From contig SVIX01000003.1 of the NCBI GenBank assembly GCA_015069285.1, forward strand, positions 1 through 64,000: 64,000 nt of DNA, in the 5' to 3' direction. Made by a program: the position numbers and the translations under genes. Origin of the DNA: Clostridiales bacterium (GTDB lineage Bacteria > Bacillota > Clostridia > Christensenellales > Borkfalkiaceae). The notes beneath the pieces are model-generated. The model was not told the origin of the DNA. It was given only the letters and a program-made list of their open reading frames with translations, and ran no database searches. This document shows positions 39,144 through 48,237 of this stretch, piece by piece (position 1 is the first letter of the stretch; every line of letters starts with the position of its first letter).

Positions 39144-40073
39144 ATGCTCAAAAGAAAAGACCTTGTGGGGCTCATCGACGCGACGAAAGAAGAAATTACC
39201 GAAATTCTTGACGTTGCGTCGCAAATGAAAAAGCACCTCAAAGCAGGAGAAAAGCAGTTGCCTTACCTCAAAGGCAAAACCGCTACCATTCTTTTTTACG
39301 AGAATTCGACGAGAACACGGACGAGTTTTGAATTGGCGGCGAAATATCTCGGCGCAACCGTTGTGAACATTTCCGCGAGTTCTTCCTCAGTCGCCAAGGG
39401 CGAAACGCTCGTGGATACGGGAAAAACGCTGGACGCTCAACTCAACGACTTTTTAATTATGCGCCATCCTATGGGCGGTGCGCCCTATCTTCTTGCGCAG
39501 GTAGCAAAGGCGAGCGTATTAAACGCGGGCGACGGTATGAACGAACACCCCACCCAAGCGCTTTTGGATATGCTCACGATGCGTGAATATTTCGGTGGTT
39601 TGGAAGGGTTAAAGGTCGCTATCGTCGGGGACATCAAACACTCGCGCGTGGCAAAATCCAACCTGTTCGGCTTGAACGCGATGGGCGCAAAAGTATATAT
39701 GTACGCGCCGAAAACGCTTATCCCGAAAGGTATCGATAAATTGGGCGCGACGCTTTGCGAAAGCAGGGAAGAGGCGCTCAAAGACGCCGACGTCGTTATG
39801 GGACTCCGTATCCAACTCGAACGCCAACAAGCAGGGAATTTCCCTTCGCTCAACGAGTACGCGGAATTTTACGGCGTAGACGGCAAGGCGTTAAAGCTTG
39901 CCAAACCGAACGCGATTGTTATGCACCCCGGTCCCGTCAACCGCGGAGTGGAATTGACGGGTAAGGTTATCGACCACGAGCGAAGTTATATTGAAGAACA
40001 GGTATTCTCGGGGATTGCCGTGCGTATGGCGAGTCTTAAACTGTTGAACGATTACAGAGAATTACAAAAATAA
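39144..40073 (+). CDS. pyrB: Aspartate carbamoyltransferase, catalytic subunit
   Basis: This 309-aa enzyme makes carbamoyl-aspartate in the second step of UMP synthesis. It has the carbamoyl-phosphate motif FYENSTRTRTSFELAAKYLGA, the mobile lysine loop (SSSSVAKGETLVDT), GDGMNEHPTQALLD and VMHPGPVNRGVE. The ATG at 39144 follows ACGGAGAGAAAG. The longer frame upstream crosses the promoter and attenuator. No regulatory subunit gene pyrI is adjacent. Confidence 0.96.
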   Translation: MLKRKDLVGLIDATKEEITEILDVASQMKKHLKAGEKQLPYLKGKTATILFYENSTRTRTSFELAAKYLGATVVNISASSSSVAKGETLVDTGKTLDAQLNDFLIMRHPMGGAPYLLAQVAKASVLNAGDGMNEHPTQALLDMLTMREYFGGLEGLKVAIVGDIKHSRVAKSNLFGLNAMGAKVYMYAPKTLIPKGIDKLGATLCESREEALKDADVVMGLRIQLERQQAGNFPSLNEYAEFYGVDGKALKLAKPNAIVMHPGPVNRGVELTGKVIDHERSYIEEQVFSGIAVRMASLKLLNDYRELQK

Positions 40074-40088
40074 GCGAGGAGAAAAGAT

Positions 40089-41351
40089 ATGATTATCAGA
40101 AACGGTAACTTGGTATTGAAAGATTCCGTTATCAAAGCGGATATTTTGGTGAAAGAGGGAAAAATCGTAAAGATTGCGGAAAATATCGCAAGCGGGAACG
40201 AAATGGAAATCGACGCGACGGGGAAACACGTTTTTCCCGGTTTGATTGATATGCACGTGCATTTGCGCGACCCCGGTTACGAACATAAAGAAGATATCGA
40301 AAGCGGTAGTAAAGCGGCGGTGAAAGGCGGATTTACGCAAATTTGCTGTATGCCCAATACCAACCCGATTATGGACAACAAAGTAGTGGTAAGCTACGTA
40401 AAACATAAAGCGCAAGAAGTAGGGCTTTGCAAAGTACACCCTATCGGCGCAATTACCAAAGGCGAAAAGGGCGAACAGCTCGCGGAAATAGGCGAGATGA
40501 AAAAGGCGGGCGCGGTTGCCATTTCCGACGACGGCGTTTCGGTGAAAAATTCTCGGCTTATGCGTCTTGCAATGGAATACGCAAGCGGTTTTAATATCAA
40601 ATGCCTTTGCCATTGTGAAGACAAAGACCTCGTAGACGGTGGCGTCGTCAACGAAGGCGTAAGCTCGACGATTGCAGGATTAAAGGGAATACCCCGCGCG
40701 GCGGAAGATATCGTGATTGCAAGAGATATCGCGCTTGCGGAAAGCTTGGACGTTCCCGTGCATATCTGCCACGTGTCTACTTATAGCGGTGTACGCTTAA
40801 TCCGCGACGCGAAAAAAGCGGGAGTGAAAGTTACGGCGGAAACTTGTCCGCATTACTTTGCCGTTACCGACGAAGTGATTACGAGTTTTGATACGAATAC
40901 CAAAGTAAATCCGCCCATTCGCGAAGAGATAGACAAACAGGCGATTTTAGAGGGCTTGAAGGACGGTACGCTCGATTGTATCGTAACCGACCACGCTCCG
41001 CACCATACCAACGATAAACACGTGGAATACAACACGGCGTCGTTCGGAATCAGCGGTATTGAAACTTCGTTCGGGTTTGCCATTACCTATCTTTATAAAG
41101 CAGGGGTATTGAGCTTGCCTGAGATTGCAAACCGTATGTCCTACGCGCCTGCAAAAATTTTGGGCTTGGAGGGCGGTGAGATTAAAGAAGGCGGTGTTGC
41201 CGATTTGACGATTGCCGATTTAAACGAAAGCTTTATCGTAGACCCTAAAAATTTCGTCAGCAAGGGCAAGAACAGTCCTTTTGGCGGTTATGAACTTAGC
41301 GGCGTTGTAAAATACACGATAGTCGACGGCGAAATTAAATATCAAGCGTAA
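40089..41351 (+). CDS. pyrC: Dihydroorotase, class I
   Basis: This 420-aa zinc amidohydrolase closes carbamoyl-aspartate to dihydroorotate. Metal ligands lie in GLIDMHVHLRDPGYEHKEDIESG, HICHVST and TDHAPHH. The family segments CMPNTNPIMDN and AETCPHYF are present. It starts 15 bp after pyrB behind GCGAGGAG. Length and order are as expected for class I enzymes in Bacillota. Confidence 0.96.
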   Translation: MIIRNGNLVLKDSVIKADILVKEGKIVKIAENIASGNEMEIDATGKHVFPGLIDMHVHLRDPGYEHKEDIESGSKAAVKGGFTQICCMPNTNPIMDNKVVVSYVKHKAQEVGLCKVHPIGAITKGEKGEQLAEIGEMKKAGAVAISDDGVSVKNSRLMRLAMEYASGFNIKCLCHCEDKDLVDGGVVNEGVSSTIAGLKGIPRAAEDIVIARDIALAESLDVPVHICHVSTYSGVRLIRDAKKAGVKVTAETCPHYFAVTDEVITSFDTNTKVNPPIREEIDKQAILEGLKDGTLDCIVTDHAPHHTNDKHVEYNTASFGISGIETSFGFAITYLYKAGVLSLPEIANRMSYAPAKILGLEGGEIKEGGVADLTIADLNESFIVDPKNFVSKGKNSPFGGYELSGVVKYTIVDGEIKYQA

Positions 41352-41369
41352 AAGGAGAAAAAACGATGA
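41352..41369 (+). repeat. 18-bp direct repeat, left copy
   Basis: AAGGAGAAAAAACGATGA spans the ribosome site and start codon of the GH43 gene and is identical to 42198-42215 at the pyrF start. Confidence 0.7.
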
Positions 41370-42199
41370 AAAGAGAAGAAATAAGAATTCGCGACCCGTT
41401 TATCTACGCGGATAAAAAAACGAAGACGTATTATATGTACGGAACGATAAACGGAGGCGCAAGCGACTCGAAATTTTACGCATATACCTCCAAAGATTTG
41501 GAAGAATTTGAAGGTCCGTTCGTGATTTTTGACGGCAAAAAAGAAAATTTTTGGGCTACGAACGACTATTGGGCGCCCGAAATGCACGAATATCAAGGCA
41601 AATATTATTTATTTGCAAGCGTGAGGGCGGAAAACAAAAATCGCGCGACGCAAATTTTCGTTTGCGATACGCCAATCGGGGAATTTAAGCCCGTATCGGA
41701 AAAGCCTGCAACGCCCGAAGAATGGTGGTGTTTGGACGGTACGCTTTGCATAGAAAACGGAAAACCGTATATCGTATTTTGTCACGAGTGGGTACAATGC
41801 CAAAACGGCGAAATGTGCGCGCAGGAACTTTCAAGCGATTTATCTACGCCGATAGGAGAACCCTTCGTGCTCTTTACGGCGAAGGATAATCCGCACGTGA
41901 GTTGTCTTGGCGATGAGAATTCAGGTAATTACGTGACGGACGGACCGTTTTTATGGAGAAAAGAGGGCAAATGGAAGATGATTTGGTCAAGTTTTCAAAA
42001 CGGTAAGTACGCGGTGTTCGGCGCAACGGCGGAAAGTATTCGCGGGGAATGGGAACACACGGACAACTTGGTGGACTTCGACGGAGGACACGGAATGTTG
42101 TTTGAATCGTTTGACGGGGTACGAAAGTTTGCGTTACACTCACCCAACGTTCCCCCTAAAGAACGGGCGAAATTTATAGATTGGAAAGATAGATTTTAA
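41366..42199 (+). CDS. Glycoside hydrolase family 43-like protein
   Basis: This 277-aa single-domain protein has the features of the five-bladed GH43/GH117-type propeller: IRDPFIYADKKTKTYYMYGT at the start with the likely catalytic aspartate, WAPEMHEYQGKYYLFAS, WWCLDGTLCIENGKPYIVFCHEW, and TDGPFLWRKEGKWKMIWSS. Relatives cleave arabinose or xylose linkages. There is no signal peptide, so it is cytoplasmic. It interrupts the pyr operon between pyrC and pyrF. Its ribosome site and start are an 18-bp copy of those of pyrF. Confidence 0.83.
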   Translation: MKREEIRIRDPFIYADKKTKTYYMYGTINGGASDSKFYAYTSKDLEEFEGPFVIFDGKKENFWATNDYWAPEMHEYQGKYYLFASVRAENKNRATQIFVCDTPIGEFKPVSEKPATPEEWWCLDGTLCIENGKPYIVFCHEWVQCQNGEMCAQELSSDLSTPIGEPFVLFTAKDNPHVSCLGDENSGNYVTDGPFLWRKEGKWKMIWSSFQNGKYAVFGATAESIRGEWEHTDNLVDFDGGHGMLFESFDGVRKFALHSPNVPPKERAKFIDWKDRF

Positions 42200-42215
42200 G
42201 GAGAAAAAACGATGA
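42198..42215 (+). repeat. 18-bp direct repeat, right copy
   Basis: The second copy of AAGGAGAAAAAACGATGA overlaps the end of the GH43 gene and the start of pyrF. With the left copy it exactly brackets the GH43 coding unit. Confidence 0.7.
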
Positions 42216-43120
42216 TTACGGATAGATTGATTGAAGGCATTATCGATATGCAAAACCCTACTTGCGTAGGACTTGATACGCTATTTGATTATTTGCCCGA
42301 CGAAATGAAAGCGGGCGTTACGACCTTTGAAGGCGTAGCCGAACGCGTATTTGAATTTAATAAAAAGCTTATCGACACGCTTTACGGTATCGTACCGAGC
42401 GTAAAAGTACAAATCGCGTATTACGAAATGTACGGCGTGGCGGGTATGAAAGCGTACGAAGAAACGCTGAAATACGCTACGGAAAAGGGTATGGTCGTTA
42501 TTGCCGACGCAAAGCGCAACGACATCGGTTCGACGGCGTCTTGCTATGCGAAAACCTTCTTGGGCGAAACGCAAGTCAACGGCGTTTCTAAAAAGGCGTT
42601 CCCTGCCGATTACGTCACCGTAAACGGATATTTAGGTACGGACGGTATTGCGCCGTTCGTGGAAGAATGTGAAAGCAAGGACAAGGGTATTTTCGTTTTG
42701 GTAAAAACCTCCAATCCTTCCAGCGGTGAACTGCAAAACCTCGTTTTGGAAAACGGTAAACCCGTGTACGAATATATGGGTGGTTTGGTGGAAAAATGGG
42801 GCGAAAGCACGATTGGCAAATACGGTTATTCGGCAGTCGGCGCGGTCGTGGGCGCAACCCATCCCACGGAGGCGGAAAGACTTCGCAAAGTGTTACCGCA
42901 TACCTTTTTCCTTATCCCCGGTTACGGGGCGCAGGGCGGTAACGCGCAAATGCTCAAAAGCTGTTTCTCCGAAAACGGTTTGGGTGGCGTCGTCAACAAT
43001 TCGCGCGGAATTTTGTGCGCGTATAAAAAGAACGGCGGAACGTACTACGAAGCGGCGAAAAACGCTTGTATCGCGATGCAAAAAGATTTGTCCGAAGTTA
43101 TCGGAAAAATGGGAAGATAA
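42212..43120 (+). CDS. pyrF: Orotidine 5'-phosphate decarboxylase, type 2
   Basis: This 302-aa enzyme converts OMP to UMP. The catalytic motif is VIADAKRNDIGSTASCYAKTFLG. The PTCVGLDTLFDYLP start, the VTVNGYLGTDGIAPFV segment and LIPGYGAQGG phosphate site fit the longer type 2 enzymes (about 300 aa, rather than 240). It starts 13 bp after the GH43 gene and ends 3 bp before pyrK. Confidence 0.95.
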   Translation: MITDRLIEGIIDMQNPTCVGLDTLFDYLPDEMKAGVTTFEGVAERVFEFNKKLIDTLYGIVPSVKVQIAYYEMYGVAGMKAYEETLKYATEKGMVVIADAKRNDIGSTASCYAKTFLGETQVNGVSKKAFPADYVTVNGYLGTDGIAPFVEECESKDKGIFVLVKTSNPSSGELQNLVLENGKPVYEYMGGLVEKWGESTIGKYGYSAVGAVVGATHPTEAERLRKVLPHTFFLIPGYGAQGGNAQMLKSCFSENGLGGVVNNSRGILCAYKKNGGTYYEAAKNACIAMQKDLSEVIGKMGR

Positions 43121-43123
43121 TAT

Positions 43124-43879
43124 ATGAAAGATTATATAGCAACGATTGTAAAAAACGAACGGATTGCTGAAAATATTTACGCGGTAACCTTTGATTTAGG
43201 AGAAATTCCTACCGTCCGTGCAGGGCAGTTTGGGGATATCTTGGTGGGCGGAACGCATCTTTTGCGCCGTCCTATCGCCGTTTGTAAAACGGAAGGAAGT
43301 CAAGTGACCTTTTGTTACCAAATCAAAGGCGAAGGCACGAAAATGCTCAAAACGATGGGGACAGGTACTACCTTAAACGTACTTATGCCTCTCGGAAACG
43401 GATTTTTCGTGGAGGAAACGGAAAAGAAAGTGGCGCTCGTCGGCGGTGGCGTGGGCGTTTTTCCGCTCATTTCCGTTTTGCGCGCGTACGGGCAAGAAAA
43501 AGAAATTTCCGCGTATATAGGGTATAGAAACAAAGACGCCGTATGCGGTGTGGAAGAATTTGAAAAAGCGAAAAAGTTCGTCGCCGTTACCGACGACGGA
43601 AGTTACGGCGAGAAGATGAACGCGGTGCAAGCGTTCGTAAAAGATTTAAAGGCGGGCAATACGTTCGACGTGGTGCTTGCGTGCGGACCTACGCCTATGC
43701 TCCGCGCGTTGAAAGCGGTAGTCGAGGAAGAAAATTTGCCCTGCTACGTATCGCTTGAAGAGAGAATGGGTTGCGGAATCGGCGCGTGCCTCGTTTGCGT
43801 TTGCGATTTGACGAACGGTAAAAAAGCAAGGGTGTGCAAAGACGGACCCGTATTTAACGCAAGCGAAGTCGTTTTATAA
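43124..43879 (+). CDS. pyrK: Dihydroorotate dehydrogenase, electron transfer subunit
   Basis: This 251-aa flavoprotein passes electrons from PyrD to NAD. It has the FAD-binding LLRRPIAVC, the NAD-binding VALVGGGVGVFPL and a C-terminal [2Fe-2S] site with CGIGACLVCVC and a following cysteine in RVCKDGPVF. Length and order fit the type 1B enzyme. The stop codon forms the first bases of a TAAAACGCG-type repeat. Confidence 0.95.
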   Translation: MKDYIATIVKNERIAENIYAVTFDLGEIPTVRAGQFGDILVGGTHLLRRPIAVCKTEGSQVTFCYQIKGEGTKMLKTMGTGTTLNVLMPLGNGFFVEETEKKVALVGGGVGVFPLISVLRAYGQEKEISAYIGYRNKDAVCGVEEFEKAKKFVAVTDDGSYGEKMNAVQAFVKDLKAGNTFDVVLACGPTPMLRALKAVVEEENLPCYVSLEERMGCGIGACLVCVCDLTNGKKARVCKDGPVFNASEVVL

Positions 43880-43999
43880 AACGCGGATATATTTCACAAT
43901 ACGGCGTTGAACTTGCGTTTTGCCTTGGTCGTTTACGGATAGTAAACTTCCTACGGCAAATCTGCGTTCGCCTTGTCTTGTTTGCATCTACGCGTTTTA
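43877..43999. repeat. TAAAACGCG-ended palindromic element, copy between pyrK and pyrD
   Basis: A 123-bp element running from TAAAACGCGGATA to TACGCGTTTTA, with the central hairpin GTTTAC/GTAAAC. It begins at the pyrK stop codon and ends about 28 bp before pyrD, inside the operon. Confidence 0.75.
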
Positions 44000-44027
44000 A
44001 CGGGCGGTATTTATTAAGGAGAAAAAA

Positions 44028-44945
44028 ATGGCAAATTTATCAGTAAAAATTTGTGGAGTAGAGTTAAAAAACCCCGTCATTGGGGCAAGCGGAACGTTTG
44101 GGTTTGGTCGTGAATTTAACGAATTGTACGATATCGGCGCAATCGGCGGTGTATCCACGAAGGGTTTGACGAACGAACCGCGTCTTGGCAATCCCGTTCC
44201 GCGTATTGCGGAGAGCAGAGGGGTAATTCTTAACGCCGTAGGCTTGCAAAACCCCGGGGTGGAGCATTTTATAAAGTACGATTTAGATTGGTTGAAAGCG
44301 ACGGGTACTTGCGTAATAGCCAACGTGGCGGGCAAAACGCTGGAGGACTATAAAACCATCTGCGAAAAATTGGACGGCAAGGTGGATATGATTGAATTGA
44401 ATATCTCTTGTCCGAACGTAAAAAGCGGAGGTATGGCGTTTGGGATTAAACCCCAAACGGTGGAGGAAGTCACGCGCGTTGCGAAATCGGGCGCGAAAAA
44501 TACTCCGCTTATCGTCAAACTTTCCCCCAACGTGGAAAGTATCGCGGAAAACGCGAAATCGGCGGAACGCGGTGGCGCGGATTGTATTTCGCTTATCAAT
44601 ACTTTAACGGGTATGGCAATCGATATTGAAAGAAGAAGACCGATTATTGCCAACAATACGGGTGGCGTATCGGGCGCAGGGATAAAACCGATTGCGGTGC
44701 GTATGGTGTACGAAGCGTCGCAGGCGGTAAAAATTCCCGTGATAGGTATGGGCGGTATTACCTGCGCCGAGGACGCGATTGAATTTTTAATGGCGGGCGC
44801 AACGGCGGTGCAGGTGGGTACGGCAAACTTTACCGACCCCTTGGCGATGCCTAAAATTATCCAAGGCTTAAACGATTGGTGCGACAGACACGGCGTTGAA
44901 AATATAAGCGAACTTACGGGTACGTTGCAGTTAAACGGAAAATAA
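44028..44945 (+). CDS. pyrD: Dihydroorotate dehydrogenase, type 1B catalytic subunit
   Basis: This 305-aa FMN enzyme oxidises dihydroorotate to orotate together with PyrK. It has ASGTFGFG at the start, LQNPGVEHF, the ISCPNVKSGG motif with the catalytic cysteine region, KLSPNV, INTLTGMAID and the FMN phosphate site GMGGITCAEDAIEFLMAGATAVQVGTA. TTAAGGAG precedes the ATG. Confidence 0.96.
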   Translation: MANLSVKICGVELKNPVIGASGTFGFGREFNELYDIGAIGGVSTKGLTNEPRLGNPVPRIAESRGVILNAVGLQNPGVEHFIKYDLDWLKATGTCVIANVAGKTLEDYKTICEKLDGKVDMIELNISCPNVKSGGMAFGIKPQTVEEVTRVAKSGAKNTPLIVKLSPNVESIAENAKSAERGGADCISLINTLTGMAIDIERRRPIIANNTGGVSGAGIKPIAVRMVYEASQAVKIPVIGMGGITCAEDAIEFLMAGATAVQVGTANFTDPLAMPKIIQGLNDWCDRHGVENISELTGTLQLNGK

Positions 44946-44963
44946 TTTAGGAGAAAGAAAAAA

Positions 44964-45626
44964 ATGGAATATACCTACAAAGAAAATTTTATCAAATTTA
45001 TGGTGGAAAGCGGTGTGTTGAAGTTTGGCGAATTTACCTTAAAAAGCGGTAGAATTGCGCCCTATTTCATCAATACGGGTAACTATAAAACGGGCAAACA
45101 GCTCGCTAAACTCGGCGAATATTACGCGGCGTGTATTGCGGAAAACGGTTTGGAGGCGGATACGATGGTCGGACCTGCGTATAAAGGTATCCCCCTTTCG
45201 GTAACGACGGCAATCGCGTTATATAATAAGTACGGAAAAGAAGTCAATTACTGTTTTGACAGAAAAGAAGAAAAAGACCACGGCGAAGGCGGTCTGTTCG
45301 TTGGAAAACAGTTGACGGACGGTGAAAAAGTAATTATCATCGAAGACGTAATGACCTCGGGAAAGGCGCTCCGTGAAATTTTACCCAAATTAAAGGCTAC
45401 GGCAAAAATCAATATCGTCGGTATGATTATTTCGGTAGACCGCAGAGAAAAGGCGCTTGGTAGCGAGTTATCGGCAGTCGCCGAGGCAAAAAAGGAGTTC
45501 GGCGTGGACGTATATTCCGTCGTGACGATGGACGATATTATTCAAGCGATTGAAAAGGGCGTTATCGAAGGGAAAGAACATCTTCCCGCGATGTACGCGT
45601 ACCGTGAACTTTACGGCGCAAAATGA
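44964..45626 (+). CDS. pyrE: Orotate phosphoribosyltransferase
   Basis: This 220-aa enzyme joins orotate to PRPP to give OMP. It has LKSGRIAPYFINTG, the GPAYKGIPL segment, and the PRPP-binding VIIIEDVMTSGKALRE. It starts 18 bp after pyrD. It closes the operon, which lacks only carbamoyl-phosphate synthetase in this window. Confidence 0.95.
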   Translation: MEYTYKENFIKFMVESGVLKFGEFTLKSGRIAPYFINTGNYKTGKQLAKLGEYYAACIAENGLEADTMVGPAYKGIPLSVTTAIALYNKYGKEVNYCFDRKEEKDHGEGGLFVGKQLTDGEKVIIIEDVMTSGKALREILPKLKATAKINIVGMIISVDRREKALGSELSAVAEAKKEFGVDVYSVVTMDDIIQAIEKGVIEGKEHLPAMYAYRELYGAK

Positions 45627-45673
45627 GGAAAAGTCATCACCCGTAAAAATACGGGTTTGGTGAGGTGGACTTG

Positions 45674-45739
45674 ATGCGTTTGCGTAGAGAGAATAAAAAG
45701 CGCAATCGCGCAAATAAACAACAAAGCGGTGACGCATAA
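45674..45739 (+). CDS. Possible very short basic peptide
   Basis: A 21-codon frame reading MRLRRENKKRNRANKQQSGD plus one alanine starts at an ATG with GAGGTGG 5 bp upstream, between pyrE and trpS. It is preceded by a hairpin (TCACCCGTA with TACGGGT, 45637-45656). It could be a leader peptide or small basic protein, or chance. Nothing in the sequence distinguishes these. Confidence 0.2.
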   Translation: MRLRRENKKRNRANKQQSGDA

Positions 45740-45805
45740 AAATACTCGTTTCATAAAATCAGTATGCGTAATCCGTTCGGCGTGTATTCAAAAAAAGGAA
45801 GAATT

Positions 45806-46849
45806 ATGAAAAAGATTATTTTAACGGGTGACAGACCCACGGGGAAATTGCATATCGGACACTACGTCGGTTCGCTCAAACGGCGTGTGGAATTGCAAAA
45901 CAGCGGTAAGTTTGACGAAATTTACATTATGATAGCCGACGCGCAAGCGCTTACCGATAATTTTGATAATCCCGATAAGGTACGGGCAAATATTACGGAG
46001 GTTGCGCTCGATTATTTGGCGTGCGGATTAGACCCCGAAAAATCGACGATTTTCGTGCAATCGCACGTGGAACAACTTACCGAACTTACCTTTTATTATA
46101 TGAACCTTGTCACTTTGTCGAGATTGGAGCGTAATCCGACGGTGAAAGCGGAATTAAAAATGCGTAAATTTGAACAGTCCATTCCGATGGGATTTTTAAC
46201 CTATCCCGTATCGCAAACAGCGGATATTACGGCGTTCAAGGCGACGACCGTGCCCGTCGGCGAGGACCAGTTGCCAATGATTGAGCAAGCGCGAGAAATC
46301 GTAAGAAGTTTCAACGGGTTATACGGAGAAACGCTCGTCGAACCCAAAGCGGTCCTTCCCGAAAATCAATCCTGTTTGCGTTTGCCGGGTACGGACGGTA
46401 TGGCGAAGATGAGTAAATCGCTTGGGAACTGTATCTATTTATCGGATAGCGCGGACGAGATTAAACGCAAGGTCATGGGAATGTATACCGACCCCAACCA
46501 TATTAAAGTCACCGACCCCGGCGATACCAAAAACAACCCCACCTTCATTTATTTGGACGCGTTTGCAACGGACGAGCATTTTGCAAGATATTTGCCCGAA
46601 TACGCTTGCTTGGACGAATTGCGCGCGCATTACGAGCGTGGCGGTCTTGGGGATATGAAGGTGAAAAAATTGCTCAACGCGGTAATGCAGGAAATCTTAG
46701 AACCTATCCGTTTGCGCAGAGAGGAATTGGCGAAAGATATTCCCGCCGTTTGGGCGACGTTGAAAGCGGGGAGCGATAAGGCGCGCGCGGTCGCGGCGCA
46801 AACGCTTGCCGAAGTAAAACGGGCGATGAAAATCAATTATTTCGAATAA
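45806..46849 (+). CDS. trpS: Tryptophan--tRNA ligase
   Basis: This 347-aa class I synthetase charges tRNA-Trp. The HIGH motif is in [15 protein letters not shown] and the KMSKS motif in [14 protein letters not shown]. The [10 protein letters not shown] opening and ADAQALTDN are also typical. The ATG at 45806 follows AAAAAAAGGAAG; 14 upstream codons of open frame lack a ribosome site. No T-box is seen before it. Confidence 0.95.
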   Translation: MKKIILTGDRPTGKLHIGHYVGSLKRRVELQNSGKFDEIYIMIADAQALTDNFDNPDKVRANITEVALDYLACGLDPEKSTIFVQSHVEQLTELTFYYMNLVTLSRLERNPTVKAELKMRKFEQSIPMGFLTYPVSQTADITAFKATTVPVGEDQLPMIEQAREIVRSFNGLYGETLVEPKAVLPENQSCLRLPGTDGMAKMSKSLGNCIYLSDSADEIKRKVMGMYTDPNHIKVTDPGDTKNNPTFIYLDAFATDEHFARYLPEYACLDELRAHYERGGLGDMKVKKLLNAVMQEILEPIRLRREELAKDIPAVWATLKAGSDKARAVAAQTLAEVKRAMKINYFE

Positions 46850-46852
46850 GTA

Positions 46853-46893
46853 CAAAAAAATCCGACGCTTGTCCAAGCGTCGGATTTTTTTGT
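46853..46893. terminator. Bidirectional terminator between trpS and HU
   Basis: TCCGACGCTT (46861-46870) and AAGCGTCGGA (46875-46884), flanked by seven A on the left and seven T on the right, serve the two convergent genes. Confidence 0.9.
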
Positions 46894-46906
46894 TTTTTGT
46901 TGACGA

Positions 46907-47179
46907 TTAGTTGAAAAGTTCTTTGTAAGCGTTACCGAACTTCATAACGGGTTTTTTGCAAGCCGGAATTTCAACTTTTTCTTGCGTCTTGGGGTTGATG
47001 CCCGTCTTCGCCGCAACGTCCTTTACTTCAAAAGAACCAAAACCTGCGAGTTGTACCTTTTCCCCTGCTTTCAAAGCTTCGGTAATTACGTCAACGAACG
47101 CTTCGTAAGCCGTAGCCGCGTCCTTGTTGGTAAAACCTGCTTTGTCTGCCATTGCCTTAATTAATTCGCCTTTGTTCAT
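46907..47179 (-). CDS. hup: DNA-binding protein HU
   Basis: This 90-aa nucleoid protein starts MNKGELIKAMADKAGFTNKDA, has the LAGFGSFEVKDVAAKTGINPKT beta-arm region and ends with KPVMKFGNAYKELFN. The DNA-binding arm is slightly altered (the usual RKGRNP is KTGINP). It is behind AAAGGGGAAC with a strong promoter upstream. A single-gene unit. Confidence 0.95.
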   Translation of the reverse strand: MNKGELIKAMADKAGFTNKDAATAYEAFVDVITEALKAGEKVQLAGFGSFEVKDVAAKTGINPKTQEKVEIPACKKPVMKFGNAYKELFN

Positions 47180-47238
47180 AAGAGTGTTCCCCTTTAATTA
47201 AATTCTTGAAATCCAATTTAGAATATTCAAGTAATTTT

Positions 47239-47268
47239 ATTATACAGTATCGTAGGGGTGTTTGTCAA
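47239..47268 (-). promoter_or_regulatory. Promoter of the HU gene
   Basis: On the minus strand TTGACA (47263-47268) and TATAAT (47239-47244) with an 18-bp spacer. Confidence 0.75.
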
Positions 47269-47380
47269 GCGTCAAACGGAGAAAAATCACGAAAAAGCTT
47301 GAAATATAAAGCTTTTTTTGCTTTTTTAGCGTATAAAAAGACGAAAAAAGGGGAAGAGCGGTAATCGCCGTTTTTTTTGT

Positions 47381-47410
47381 GTATAAAACGCTTTGTGCTT
47401 GCGCATACTC
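47381..47410 (+). promoter_or_regulatory. Possible sigma-F/sigma-G-type promoter of sigG
   Basis: GTATA (47381-47385), an 18-bp spacer and CATACTC (47404-47410) resemble the forespore promoter pattern GYATA-N17/18-CATNNTA, with one mismatch in the -10. It ends about 52 bp before the sigG start. This is inference from known sigF/sigG consensus. Confidence 0.5.
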
Positions 47411-47461
47411 AATGCGTGTCCCGTTTGCTTTTTTACATACCGGAAAGGAGGGTTTGAAAGT

Positions 47462-48229
47462 ATGCAAAAAGTAGTCATTTGCGGTGTGGACACGACGGGG
47501 TTACCCCGTTTATCAGCGAAAGAAAACGAGGAATTGATGTGCAGGTTAAAAAACGGGGACAAAAGAGCGCGCGACGAGTTTATCGTGGGGAATATGCGAC
47601 TCGTATTATCGCTCGTCAAACGCTTTCGCATTAAAAATTTAGGCGTGGACGACGTGTTTCAAGCCGGTTGCGTGGGTTTGATAAAAGCAATCGACGGGTT
47701 TGATATTAGCGTGGGCGTAAAATTTTCCACCTACGCCGTGCCGATGATTGTCGGTGAAATAAAGCGTTATCTTCGCGACGGAAATTCGTTGCGCGTTTCT
47801 CGGTCTATCCGCGATACGGCGTATCGTGCGCTTAAAGCAAGAGAGGCGATAGAAAGCCGTGACGAGGAGGCGACGATTGCAAAAATCGCCGAGGAAATGC
47901 AGGTCGCTGAACGCGAAGTAGTGTACGCGCTCGACGCTATTTCCGACCCCGTTTCCATTTACGAACCCGTATACAATAAGTCGGGCGATACGCTACTACT
48001 CATGGACCAGCTTTGCGACGAAAAGAACACGGACGAAATTTGGACGGAGCACGTCGCTTTAAGCGAGGCGATAGGAAAACTTGGGGAGCGGGAGAGGAAA
48101 ATTTTATATCTTCGTTATTATCAAGGCAAAACGCAAACGGAAATCTCCGAGGAAGTGGGGATAAGCCAAGCGCAAGTATCCAGATTGGAAAAAAACGCGT
48201 TGACGAATATCCGACAAAATATTTCTTAA
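47462..48229 (+). CDS. sigG: RNA polymerase sporulation sigma factor G
   Basis: This 255-aa sigma-70 family factor matches sigma-G. It has the N-terminal VVICGVDTTGLPRLS tag characteristic of SigG, region 2 with GNMRLVLSLVKRF, DDVFQAGCVGLIKAIDGFD and VKFSTYAVPMIVGEIKRYLRD, region 3 with RVSRSIRDTAYRALKARE, and region 4 with QGKTQTEISEEVGISQAQVSRLEK. ATG at 47462 follows GAAAGGAGGG. SigG drives late forespore genes, so the organism probably forms endospores. The usual spoIIGA-sigE neighbours are absent. Confidence 0.93.
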   Translation: MQKVVICGVDTTGLPRLSAKENEELMCRLKNGDKRARDEFIVGNMRLVLSLVKRFRIKNLGVDDVFQAGCVGLIKAIDGFDISVGVKFSTYAVPMIVGEIKRYLRDGNSLRVSRSIRDTAYRALKAREAIESRDEEATIAKIAEEMQVAEREVVYALDAISDPVSIYEPVYNKSGDTLLLMDQLCDEKNTDEIWTEHVALSEAIGKLGERERKILYLRYYQGKTQTEISEEVGISQAQVSRLEKNALTNIRQNIS

Positions 48230-48237
48230 AAATAAAG

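Noticed and set aside
47292-47317. AAAAAGCTT/AAGCTTTTT hairpin as a terminator
   Set aside because: It lies between two divergent genes where no transcript should end, and its stem is all A/T except one GC step. It is probably incidental.
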